DNA from: Bacteroidales bacterium OttesenSCG-928-M11
GTDB lineage: Bacteria > Bacteroidota > Bacteroidia > Bacteroidales > Azobacteroidaceae
Direction: 5' to 3'
Length of the DNA stretch: 43,556 nucleotides
Assembly (NCBI GenBank): GCA_030265685.1
Contig: JAJDGO010000009.1
Location: 1-43,556, forward strand
The notes under the pieces were generated by a model. The model was not told the origin of the DNA. It saw only the letters and a list, made by a program, of their open reading frames with translations, and made no database searches. A program made the translations under genes and the position numbers. Shown in pieces: positions 26,086 through 34,432 of this stretch. Position 1 is the stretch's first letter. Every line of letters begins with the position of its first letter.

Positions 26086-27416
26086 AGATAATTATTGCCG
26101 GAGCAGGCGAAGTTGGAACGCATTTGGCTAAATTATTGTCCGAAGAAAATCAAGACATTATTTTAATTGACTCGAACGAAGAAAATTTAAGCTTTTCAAG
26201 TAGCTTTGAAATAATGACAAAAGTCGGAAATCCGACATCTATTCGCGATCTTAAGTCTATTCAGGTAAAAGATACTGATATATTTATAGCAGTAACTCCA
26301 GAAGAATCAACAAATCTGACGGCTTGTCTGTTGGCACATACGCTGGGCGCACACAAAACAATTGCCCGGGTGAGCAACACAGAGTATCTACTGCCCATCA
26401 ACCTTGATTTCTTTGCCCAACTGGGTGTTGATTCTCTTATTTGTCCTGAAGTTTTAGCATCAGACGAAATCCTATCTTCGCTTCGTACCCCATGGAGTCG
26501 GCAATGGTGGGAAATAGCTAACGGACAATTAATTCTTATCGGAATAAAGTTAAGAAGTAATGCTTCGATCGTAAACAAACACCTTTACGAACTTAGCAGC
26601 GAAAATAAATTATTTCATATAGTTGCAATCCAAAGAAGAGGAACTACTATCATTCCCAGAGGTTCTGATCAAATATTACCCGAAGATCTTGTTTATCTTA
26701 CTACTACAAAAGAGAATTTACAAGAAATAAAATCCATAATGGGGAAGTCAGACATTGATATAAACAAGATAACAATCATGGGAGGAAGTCCTATTGCTTT
26801 GCAAGTATGTAAAAGTTTACCACACAACTTACACATCAAGTTGCTTGAAGTTAATAGAGAAAAGAGCTACAAAATTGCGGAAATAGTGCCCGACAATGTG
26901 CTTGTTATTAATGGAGACGGAAGAGATACCGACCTATTGATTCAAGAAAATATAAAAAACTGTGATGCTTTTATTGCTTTAACTGGTAATTCCGAGACAA
27001 ATATCTTGGCTTGTGTATCAGCCAAAGGCTTCGGAGTTCCCAAAACAATTGCCGAAGTAGAAAATATCGACTATATCCAGATGGCCGACAATCTGAACAT
27101 CGGAAATATAATTAACAAAAAACTCATCGCATCAAGTCACATCTATCAATTTCTACTCGATGCTGATGTATCTACAGTCAAATGTCTTACTTTTGCCAAC
27201 GCTGATGTCGCAGAATTAGTAGCACGTCCTGATTCTCGAATTACAAAAAGACAAGTAAAAGACTTGCGGCTTCCCGAAGGATTAACTCTTGGCGGGCTTA
27301 TTCGAGACGGAAAAGTTCAGATTATCAACGGAGATACTCATATTCAAGCCGGCGACCACGTTTTAGTATTCTGTTTGGATACCGCAATGCGGAAAGTTGA
27401 AGTTTTATTTAATTAA
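26082..27416 (+). CDS. trkA: Trk potassium uptake regulatory subunit TrkA
   Basis: Peripheral NAD-binding subunit that gates the TrkH potassium channel. 444 residues with two RCK units: [22 protein letters not shown] (Rossmann GxGxxG, residues 6-11) with acidic LID, a first TrkA_C around residues 145-220 ([20 protein letters not shown]), a second Rossmann [13 protein letters not shown] with LLEVN, and a second TrkA_C ending [22 protein letters not shown]. Overlaps dxs by 4 bp and precedes trkH by 10 bp. Confidence 0.96.
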   Translation: MKIIIAGAGEVGTHLAKLLSEENQDIILIDSNEENLSFSSSFEIMTKVGNPTSIRDLKSIQVKDTDIFIAVTPEESTNLTACLLAHTLGAHKTIARVSNTEYLLPINLDFFAQLGVDSLICPEVLASDEILSSLRTPWSRQWWEIANGQLILIGIKLRSNASIVNKHLYELSSENKLFHIVAIQRRGTTIIPRGSDQILPEDLVYLTTTKENLQEIKSIMGKSDIDINKITIMGGSPIALQVCKSLPHNLHIKLLEVNREKSYKIAEIVPDNVLVINGDGRDTDLLIQENIKNCDAFIALTGNSETNILACVSAKGFGVPKTIAEVENIDYIQMADNLNIGNIINKKLIASSHIYQFLLDADVSTVKCLTFANADVAELVARPDSRITKRQVKDLRLPEGLTLGGLIRDGKVQIINGDTHIQAGDHVLVFCLDTAMRKVEVLFN

Positions 27417-27426
27417 TTTTTCTCAG

Positions 27427-28890
27427 ATGAAAGGTTTCAACTGGAAATTTGTATTAAAAGTTGCCGGGATTATTCTAATCATCGAATCCCTCTTCCTTTT
27501 TATTTCCTCCGGAGTATCGTTCTATTTCGAAAGAAACTGGGTAAACGACTTGCTACTTAGCGCATGTTTCACTTTCGTTGTTGGGTTTATTGTCCTATTA
27601 TTCGGTGGTATTCGCAAGAAGTTCCACTTGATCGGAAAGAAAGAAAGCTTTTTTAGTGTCGCACTCAGTTGGTTATTATTCGCCTTGTTCGGATCTCTTC
27701 CTTTTTTTCTCAGTGGACATTTCAATAGTTTTTCTGATGCTTTCTTCGAATCAACGTCGGGCATAACAACAACAGGAGCCAGCGTTTTGAACAACATAGA
27801 CAACCTGCCCAAAGGATTACTATTTTGGAGAAGTTTACTTCAATGGTTAGGCGGAATGGGAATAATTGTCTTTACGTTAGCTCTTCTTCCTTTGATAGGA
27901 AATAGTTCTTCTCAACTTTTTGATGCCGAGTCGTCCGGATTAACACACGACAAGTTCCGTCCTCGCGTAACACAAATGGCTAAACGTCTTTGGGGAATTT
28001 ATTTACTTCTTACTATTTCTGTCATTTTATTGCTTGCAATTGGCCCAATGAATTGGTATGATGCTTTTTGTCATGGCTTTTCAACCATATCAACAGGAGG
28101 TTTTTCTACCAAACAAATCAGTATAGCTTATTGGGATTCGAACTATATACAGGGAGTAATTATGGTTTTTATGCTTTTAGGATCAATCAATTTCGTTCTG
28201 TTATACTTTTTAGTGAAAGGGCAATTCAAACGTTTTTTCCAAGATGAAGAGCTTCGATGGTTTTTCGGAATTATTCTTTTCTCTATTTTTATTATTTCAT
28301 TAGGACTAATATTTGAAAACAACCTGCCCATTGTTGTAGCAATCAGAGATGCTTCTTTTCAAACAATTTCTTTATTTACTACAACTGGATACGCAACCGT
28401 TGACTATACTACAACATGGGAGCCTCCCTTGCTGGTTTTACTTCTTTTCTTGATGGTAGTTTGTGGTTGTGCCGGATCAACAAGTGGTGGATTAAAAACA
28501 GTTCGAGCCGTTGTTTTGGTAAAAGATGCTTTGGTAGAATTTAAACGTTTGGTGCATCCGCGCGCAATAATTCCTGTTCGGCTAAACGGAAACGCTTTAC
28601 CATTTGGAGTTGTACAACGACTTTTGGCATTTGTATTTCTTTACATAGCCATCATCCTTATCAGTTGGTTTATTTTGTGTATTATGGGATTAACAATCGA
28701 CGAAGCTTTGAGCGCTTCTGTTTCTGCAATCAGTAATGTCGGACCAGGATTCGGGAGCATTGGTCCTATGAATTCATATGCAGAGATTCCTACTTTGGCC
28801 AAGTGGTACTTATCCTTCCTTATGATAGTTGGGCGTTTGGAAATATTTACCGTACTAATACTCTTTACTCCAGGATTTTGGAAGCAATAA
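27427..28890 (+). CDS. trkH: Trk-type potassium uptake transporter TrkH
   Basis: Inner-membrane channel-like K+ transporter working with TrkA. 487 residues with about ten hydrophobic segments and the four selectivity-filter loops, each visible: TTTGASVL, STGGFS, TTTGYATVDY and SNVGPGFG. The conserved AGSTSGGLKT lies before the fourth repeat. The frame is open from 27397 inside trkA; MKGFNWKF at 27427 is the better start, right after the trkA stop. Last gene of the operon; it converges with the tautomerase gene. Confidence 0.95.
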   Translation: MKGFNWKFVLKVAGIILIIESLFLFISSGVSFYFERNWVNDLLLSACFTFVVGFIVLLFGGIRKKFHLIGKKESFFSVALSWLLFALFGSLPFFLSGHFNSFSDAFFESTSGITTTGASVLNNIDNLPKGLLFWRSLLQWLGGMGIIVFTLALLPLIGNSSSQLFDAESSGLTHDKFRPRVTQMAKRLWGIYLLLTISVILLLAIGPMNWYDAFCHGFSTISTGGFSTKQISIAYWDSNYIQGVIMVFMLLGSINFVLLYFLVKGQFKRFFQDEELRWFFGIILFSIFIISLGLIFENNLPIVVAIRDASFQTISLFTTTGYATVDYTTTWEPPLLVLLLFLMVVCGCAGSTSGGLKTVRAVVLVKDALVEFKRLVHPRAIIPVRLNGNALPFGVVQRLLAFVFLYIAIILISWFILCIMGLTIDEALSASVSAISNVGPGFGSIGPMNSYAEIPTLAKWYLSFLMIVGRLEIFTVLILFTPGFWKQ

Positions 28891-28922
28891 AATAAGGATA
28901 GTTAGCCGGATAAAGAGTAGAT

Positions 28923-29294
28923 TTATAATATTCCTCCTCCGAATGACCAATTGTTATTGTCATTCTCGATAAGACTAATAATAAGATCGTCGGCTTTAAT
29001 ATCGGTAGTTTCGGAAACTCGTTTTGCTATTTCTTTATATAATCCTTGCTTTTGCTCAATTGATCGACCAACTTTAGCAACAATCAAAATAAAGACAATA
29101 TTATCGGAGTGATTAATTCCCAAATAAGATTGAGGATATTTAATTTGATGTTTATCTAATTCTTCAACTACTTGGAAGAAATCGTCTTGAGGAATCTTAA
29201 ACTCTTGAACTAATGACTGGTGTACTGCTTCTGATATTTTATTTTTTGTATCAAGAGATAATTCTTTCCGGAGGCTGATTCTTACAAGTGGCAT
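28923..29294 (-). CDS. Tautomerase family protein
   Basis: 123-residue protein of the tautomerase superfamily, with the catalytic Pro at position 2 (MPLVRISLR) that becomes the N-terminus after Met removal. The C-terminal ENDNNNWSFGGG is typical of the longer Tautomerase_2 type (two beta-alpha-beta units in one chain) rather than the 60-residue 4-oxalocrotonate tautomerase. The substrate is unknown. It follows the T9SS-tail gene by 16 bp on the same strand, probably in one transcript, and converges with trkH. Confidence 0.88.
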   Translation of the reverse strand: MPLVRISLRKELSLDTKNKISEAVHQSLVQEFKIPQDDFFQVVEELDKHQIKYPQSYLGINHSDNIVFILIVAKVGRSIEQKQGLYKEIAKRVSETTDIKADDLIISLIENDNNNWSFGGGIL

Positions 29295-29310
29295 AATTTT
29301 ATATTACTAT

Positions 29311-29622
29311 TTATTTAACAACAAATTTGCGAACAACTTCTCCCATCTTGAAAATATAAATTCCTTTGGATAATCCGTTCAAGTCATAACCAAAGGCGGG
29401 AGTCTTAGCTTCGATCTTCTGTACAGTATTACCAACAATGGTAATAATTTCTAAATAACTTCCCTTTTCTGCATTGCTAACATAAAGCATATTATCAACT
29501 ACTTTCATTTCCGGAAGCTGATTTTTCTCAATAAGAGGCTTATCTTTATTACTTTGAGAATAAAGAGGATAAGCGAAAGAAAAGCTTACTGACAAAGTAA
29601 TTATAAGTAACAATCTTTTCAC
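29311..29622 (-). CDS. Tiny exported protein made of a T9SS-type C-terminal domain
   Basis: About 103 residues. I set a GTG start at 29622: no ATG lies between it and 29760, and the GTG opens a clean signal peptide (VKRLLLIITLSVSFSFAYPLYSQS); the promoter at 29651-29658 fits. After a short linker (KPLIEKNQLPEM) the remainder, NMLYVSNAEKGSYLEIITIVG ... AFGYDLNGLSKGIYIFKMGEVVRKFVVK, has the strand pattern and LSKGIYIFK...KFVVK ending of Por-secretion (type IX) C-terminal domains. There is no cargo domain. It could be a stand-alone sorting domain, a remnant of a lost secreted protein, or a small adapter. Confidence 0.75.
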   Translation of the reverse strand: MKRLLLIITLSVSFSFAYPLYSQSNKDKPLIEKNQLPEMKVVDNMLYVSNAEKGSYLEIITIVGNTVQKIEAKTPAFGYDLNGLSKGIYIFKMGEVVRKFVVK

Positions 29623-29650
29623 ACTATAATATATCTTATTGATTTGTTTG

Positions 29651-29658
29651 CAAATATA
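29651..29658 (-). promoter_or_regulatory. -7 element of the T9SS-tail gene
   Basis: TATATTTG on the minus strand, an exact TAnnTTTG match, 28 bp before the GTG at 29622. It rules out the longer frame starting at 29760. Confidence 0.55.
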
Positions 29659-29699
29659 CTGATTTTCTTTCAAACTCTGTGATTTTCTAATTAATTTCT

Positions 29700-29707
29700 T
29701 ATCTTTG
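29700..29707 (+). promoter_or_regulatory. Promoter of the DUF2723 gene
   Basis: TATCTTTG, exact TAnnTTTG, 39 bp upstream of the ATG at 29747. Confidence 0.6.
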
Positions 29708-29746
29708 CAGCCAATGTTTTCAACCTTATACAAATAATCATATAAA

Positions 29747-32700
29747 ATGAAAGAGTTCAAGCTTGCAAATAATATTACCGGCTGGATAGTTTTTGCTATA
29801 GCAGCGGTTGTATACCTTTTAACAATCGAACCGACAGCAAGTTTTTGGGATTGCGGAGAATTTATTGTGTCTGCTTATAAGTTAGAAGTGGGTCATCCTC
29901 CAGGAGCTCCTTTCTTTATGTTAACCGGAAATTTATTTACACAACTTGCATCCGACCCATCTCAAGTAGCTTTAATGGTCAACTCTATGTCTGCTATTTG
30001 CAGCGCATTTACTATACTTTTTTTGTTCTGGACTATTACTCATCTTTCGCGAAGATTATTGATCAAAGATAAAGGCGCAACCATTAGCTTAGGAAAATCA
30101 ATCGCTATTTTAGGAGCCGGAGTCGTTGGCTCTTTGGCTTTTACGTTCTCCGATACATTTTGGTTTTCTGCGGTAGAAGGAGAAGTTTATGCATTTTCGT
30201 CCATGATGACTGCCGTTGTATTTTGGTTAATTTTAAAATGGGATGATGTAGCCGATGAGCCTCATTCGGGAAGATGGTTGATTTTAATTGCCTACATCAT
30301 GGGATTGTCAATTGGAGTCCACTTATTGAACTTACTTTGTATTCCGGCTATCGTTTTAGTTTATTATTTCAGAAAATATTCCGCCCCAACTCTTAAAGGA
30401 GCAATTCTAGCTTTATTGGTATCATTCGGTATTTTAGCTGCTATTCTTTACGGATTAATTCAGGGAATTATGGATGTAAGCGGATGGTTTGAATTATTCT
30501 TTGTCAACGCGTTGCACATGCCTTATAATAGCGGAGTAATTATTTACATAATAACCGTTTTTGCAGTATTAGGTTGGGCAATTTGGGAAACAATGAAAGA
30601 AACTCCCAATACGATACGGACAAAGATAGCTTTTGTTCTCTCGGTAATTTTATTAGGAATCCCATTTATCGGAGATTCAACCCTGTTAGGTTTCTTGATT
30701 ATTGCCGCAATTGCTACATTCTTCTATTTCTATAAAAAGTTTAATGCTGCAGCTCTGAACCTTATTTTGCTTTGCTTATTAGTTATTACGATCGGATACT
30801 CGTCTTATGCGCTGATAATAGTTCGTTCTGCCGCAAATACACCAATGGATCAGAACTCGCCGGAAGATGTATTCACTCTTCGCGACTATCTTACTCGCGA
30901 ACAATACGGAGAAACGCCTCTTGTTTATGGAAGAACTTTTGCCGCACGAAATGTTTCTCCCGAAACAAAAGAAGGACGACCGATTTATTCTCGTGTTGTA
31001 AAAAAAGATTCTTCGGAAAGAGACCGCTATATTGTTGCGAGAAAAAAACAAATCACAAAATATCCGGACAATTACAACATGTTGTTCCCGAGAATGCATA
31101 GTAGTGCCGACGATAGACATATATCTGCTTACGAAGAATGGACAGGAAGTCGACTAACTCGACCAGGAACAGACGGAAGTACAAATTATATCCAGCCATC
31201 GTTTGCGACTAATTTGAAATTTTTCTTCTCTTATCAAGTAAACTATATGTATTGGCGGTATTTTATGTGGAATTTTTCCGGACGTCAAAACGATATACAA
31301 GGGCAAGGAGAAATTACAAACGGGAATTGGATTACCGGAATTAAGTTCATCGACAAGCATCTAATCGGCCCGCAAGAAGATATGCCCGACTTTATCGTTG
31401 AGAACAAAGGATACAATAAGTATTACATGCTTCCGCTTATATTAGGACTGCTGGGGATTTTCTTTCAAGTATATTCAGGAAAGAAAGGAACTCAACAATT
31501 TTGGGTTATCTTTATACTCTTCTTTATGACTGGATTGGCCATAGTTATTTATCTAAATCAACCGCCCCACCAAGTTCGTGAACGAGATTATGCTTATGCC
31601 GGATCGTTTTATACGTTTTGTATTTGGATTGGATTAGGAACATTGGCTCTAGTTCATGCGATAAAAAAATATCTGAAAGCACCTTCTGTAGTAGCTTCTA
31701 CGGTTGGAGTTCTCATCTCCTTGTTTATTCCGGTACAAATGGCTTCACAAAACTGGGACGATCATGATAGATCCGGTCGATATGTAATGCGCGATTTCGG
31801 ACATAATTACTTAGTTACGTGCGAAAAAGACGCCGTTATTTTCACTTACGGCGACAATGATACTTTCCCGTTGTGGTATAATCAAGAAGTAGAAGGAGTA
31901 CGTACCGATGTACGTGTATGTAACATGAGTTATTTACAAGGAGATTGGTATATTAACCAAATGAAAATGCAAGCTTATGATTCGGCTCCATTAGATATTC
32001 GCTGGAACGAAGAAGATTATGCAGGAACTAAACTCGAAGCAGCTTATATTGCGCCAAGTATACCGTATATAGAAGCCAGTTCGATGTTAAGTTGGGTCAA
32101 ATCAGACGATCCTAAAACAAAATATCAAGTAGGAAAGCACTCGATTGATATTATTCCTTCCGAGAAAATCATTATCCCGATTGATTCTTCGGCAATTGTT
32201 CGGGCAGGACTTGTACCGGCAGATAGCACACATTGGTTGACTTCTCCGCTAATTATAGATGCAAGTTCAAGTTTTGAAACACCTTATCAATCCGGAGGAA
32301 GAGCAAAATCATACTTAACCAAAAGTGAGATGATGATGATCGAAATGCTAAATAACAACAAAGATTGGTCAAGACCATTTTATTTTGCGGCAACTGTCGG
32401 ATCAGAACAGCAATTGCGTTTAGATCATTACTTAAGAAACGACGGAGTTGCCCAACGAATTATGCCTTATCCAACATCTATTCACGGACAAGTAAACTCA
32501 GATATTCTCTATGATAATATAATGAACAAATATCGTTGGGGAAATCTGGAACAAGAAGGCTTATATATCGACGAAAACACGTCGAGAATGTGCAGATCAT
32601 TCCGTCAGATGTTTGCAATATTAGCAGAACAATTAATAGAAGAAGGAGATTTTGTCCGAGCCAAAGAAGTACTCGACAGAGGACTACAAGTTATCCCCGA

Positions 32701-33019
32701 ATATAACGTTCCTTATCACGGAAGAGAAATGACAACTTTCGGAAAGCTTTACGCCGAAATAGGCGAAGTAGAGAAAGGCTTGGAAATATATACCAAGATG
32801 ATCGAAAATTCGCTACATCGATTTGATTGGTTTACCCGTATGAACGACAAACAATATTTCGCAGCAATGGGAGATATTCAAATGGAAAAACATTATATGG
32901 AAAGATTTTATATCCCATTCTTCCATGTATATGACGAAGAAGCTTTCGAAAAATATTATAAACAATACGAACCCTATTATTATCGGTATTCCAGTTTTAT
33001 GGAAAGCTTTAAAAGATAA
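29747..33019 (+). CDS. DUF2723 integral membrane protein, glycosyltransferase-C-like
   Basis: 1090-residue inner-membrane protein. The first about 350 residues carry many hydrophobic segments. The start IVFAIAAVVYLLTIEPTASFWDCGEFI and HPPGAPFF is the DUF2723 signature: acidic residues (D/E) after the first membrane segment recall protein O-mannosyltransferases (GT-C fold). More membrane helices follow around 560-680, then a soluble region with a conserved GDNDTFPLWYNQE. The C-terminus (about 960-1080) looks like TPR helices. A role in transferring a lipid-linked sugar to exported proteins is a family-level inference. The CE4 deacetylase gene follows after 9 bp. Confidence 0.88.
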   Translation: MKEFKLANNITGWIVFAIAAVVYLLTIEPTASFWDCGEFIVSAYKLEVGHPPGAPFFMLTGNLFTQLASDPSQVALMVNSMSAICSAFTILFLFWTITHLSRRLLIKDKGATISLGKSIAILGAGVVGSLAFTFSDTFWFSAVEGEVYAFSSMMTAVVFWLILKWDDVADEPHSGRWLILIAYIMGLSIGVHLLNLLCIPAIVLVYYFRKYSAPTLKGAILALLVSFGILAAILYGLIQGIMDVSGWFELFFVNALHMPYNSGVIIYIITVFAVLGWAIWETMKETPNTIRTKIAFVLSVILLGIPFIGDSTLLGFLIIAAIATFFYFYKKFNAAALNLILLCLLVITIGYSSYALIIVRSAANTPMDQNSPEDVFTLRDYLTREQYGETPLVYGRTFAARNVSPETKEGRPIYSRVVKKDSSERDRYIVARKKQITKYPDNYNMLFPRMHSSADDRHISAYEEWTGSRLTRPGTDGSTNYIQPSFATNLKFFFSYQVNYMYWRYFMWNFSGRQNDIQGQGEITNGNWITGIKFIDKHLIGPQEDMPDFIVENKGYNKYYMLPLILGLLGIFFQVYSGKKGTQQFWVIFILFFMTGLAIVIYLNQPPHQVRERDYAYAGSFYTFCIWIGLGTLALVHAIKKYLKAPSVVASTVGVLISLFIPVQMASQNWDDHDRSGRYVMRDFGHNYLVTCEKDAVIFTYGDNDTFPLWYNQEVEGVRTDVRVCNMSYLQGDWYINQMKMQAYDSAPLDIRWNEEDYAGTKLEAAYIAPSIPYIEASSMLSWVKSDDPKTKYQVGKHSIDIIPSEKIIIPIDSSAIVRAGLVPADSTHWLTSPLIIDASSSFETPYQSGGRAKSYLTKSEMMMIEMLNNNKDWSRPFYFAATVGSEQQLRLDHYLRNDGVAQRIMPYPTSIHGQVNSDILYDNIMNKYRWGNLEQEGLYIDENTSRMCRSFRQMFAILAEQLIEEGDFVRAKEVLDRGLQVIPEYNVPYHGREMTTFGKLYAEIGEVEKGLEIYTKMIENSLHRFDWFTRMNDKQYFAAMGDIQMEKHYMERFYIPFFHVYDEEAFEKYYKQYEPYYYRYSSFMESFKR

Positions 33020-33028
33020 ACACAGTAG

Positions 33029-33646
33029 ATGTTAATCGAACAACCCCCTTTACTATATCGGCTTTACTTTCGCGGTTCTCTTTGGAGGATTAACCGCGAA
33101 AGTAAGGTCGTTTATCTTACTTTCGACGACGGACCTATTCCGGAAATAACGCCTTGGGTGCTTGATCTTTTAGACAAATACAAGATCAAAGCCACTTTCT
33201 TTTGTGTAGCCGACAATGTACGAAAGTATCCCGACATATATCAAGATTTATTAGAGAGAGGACATCAAGTCGGCAACCATACATACCATCACTTGCAAGG
33301 ACTTCGTACTTGGAGCAAAAATTATGTAGCAAATGTTGATCTTGCGGCAAAGATAATCAAGAGCAAACTATTTCGCCCGCCACACGGACATATTCGTCTT
33401 CCCCAATTAGCTTGGTTAAAAAAGAAAGAATATAAGGTAATCATGTGGGATGTTGTAACCCGAGATTATAGCAAATACGTAGATTCGGAAAAAGTATTCA
33501 ATAATGTAAAGAAATATACTCGTCCCGGATCTATTATTGTATTCCATGATTCTATCAAAGCAGGCGACAAGATGAAAGAAGCTCTACCCCGATCTATCGA
33601 GTGGCTTTTAGAACAAGGGTACACTTTCGAATTGATTCCGGAATAA
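33029..33646 (+). CDS. Polysaccharide deacetylase (CE4/NodB domain)
   Basis: 205-residue NodB-fold enzyme removing acetyl groups from N-acetylated sugars. CE4 motifs in order: TFDDGP (D33, D34), HTYHH (metal His84 and His88), RPPHGH, WDVVTRDY and VFHDS. There is no signal peptide, unlike most peptidoglycan deacetylases; the leader is short (LLYRLYFRGSLWRINR), so the site of action is unclear. It starts 9 bp after the DUF2723 gene and is probably cotranscribed, suggesting a shared glycan pathway; that link is inference. Confidence 0.92.
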   Translation: MLIEQPPLLYRLYFRGSLWRINRESKVVYLTFDDGPIPEITPWVLDLLDKYKIKATFFCVADNVRKYPDIYQDLLERGHQVGNHTYHHLQGLRTWSKNYVANVDLAAKIIKSKLFRPPHGHIRLPQLAWLKKKEYKVIMWDVVTRDYSKYVDSEKVFNNVKKYTRPGSIIVFHDSIKAGDKMKEALPRSIEWLLEQGYTFELIPE

Positions 33647-33683
33647 GCGTTACGATATTGATCTCCCGAAAGAGAATATCAAG

Positions 33684-34202
33684 ATGGATTTTACTACAAT
33701 CGACTATCTAAAAGACGGAAATCCTCGCCAAAAGTCGGCTTATCAAGCACTTCAAAGAAGAAAAATATTCGACATACTAAAACCATTCGATCCATTACTT
33801 GTCGGAACCATTCCGATTGCAATAGACATTGAGTCGAGTGATTTGGATATTATTTGTTGTTATACCGATTTAGACTATTTTATCCGAATTGTCACCGAAA
33901 ACTTTAAGCAAGAATTAAACTTTAATCACAAGCTATCGTTACAAAACGGAAAGAAAATCGCCCTATTTCGTTTTCAACTTGACGGATTCGAAGTCGAACT
34001 ATACGCTCAAGATACACCCACTTTACAACAAAACGCCTATCGTCATATGCTTATTGAAGCTCGATTATTAAATGAACATGGAGAAAATTTCCGACAAGAA
34101 ATAATAAGATTGAAACAAAAAGGCTATAAAACCGAACCGGCCTTTGCCCATTTATTAGGAATAACAGGCGATCCGTACGAAGTTTTGCTTCGAATGGAAT
34201 AA
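33684..34202 (+). CDS. DUF4269 domain-containing protein (nucleotidyltransferase-like)
   Basis: 172-residue protein of unknown function. LVGTIPIAIDIESSDLDIICCY (near residue 40) and FELELYAQ-like GFEVELYAQ (near 105) give the spaced acidic residues of a minimal nucleotidyltransferase fold (SDLDI). AFAHLLGITGDPYEVLL closes the family pattern. Placed 37 bp after the deacetylase on the same strand, it may be the last gene of the DUF2723 run. No antitoxin-like partner is present, so it is not clearly part of a toxin pair. Repeat array C starts about 20 bp beyond its stop. Confidence 0.85.
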   Translation: MDFTTIDYLKDGNPRQKSAYQALQRRKIFDILKPFDPLLVGTIPIAIDIESSDLDIICCYTDLDYFIRIVTENFKQELNFNHKLSLQNGKKIALFRFQLDGFEVELYAQDTPTLQQNAYRHMLIEARLLNEHGENFRQEIIRLKQKGYKTEPAFAHLLGITGDPYEVLLRME

Positions 34203-34221
34203 AAAAATCTTACCACTCCCC

Positions 34222-34396
34222 CACTTTATACTTTGTACTTTCCCACTTTCTACTTTTTACCTTTCCACTTTATACTCCATTCCTCCCAAAAAATACAAGA
34301 ACTTAAAAGTTTTCTGTACAGAGAATAATTATTTTCTGTACAGAAAACTTTCAAGTTCTACTATTTCTTTTACAAAGTTCTATTAATACTTCAGAA
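34222..34396. repeat. 22-bp-phased repeat array C with a 24-bp inverted repeat
   Basis: Fills the convergent gap between the DUF4269 and Xaa-Pro aminopeptidase genes. CACTTT(A/C)TAC starts at 34222, 34244 and 34266; TTTTCTGTACAG at 34310 and 34332; AAGTTCTA at 34353 and 34375; all steps inside a set are exactly 22 bp. The arms 34298-34321 and 34336-34359 are inverted copies matching 23 of 24 bases around a 14-nt loop, so the transcript could fold into a long hairpin and end both convergent messages. Family relation to the other three arrays is by shared motifs. Confidence 0.88.
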
Positions 34397-34432
34397 GCTA
34401 TTTGTAAAATCCGGGAGAAAATACGTATTTAA

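Noticed and set aside
29623..29760. ATG-started 149-residue version of the T9SS-tail protein
   Set aside because: The extension covers the promoter at 29651 and the divergent promoter at 29700, and it would place the signal peptide internally.
34205..34290. Pyrimidine-rich CACTTTATACTTT tract as a coding or low-complexity artefact
   Set aside because: The exact 22-bp steps place it inside repeat array C; no frame crosses it.
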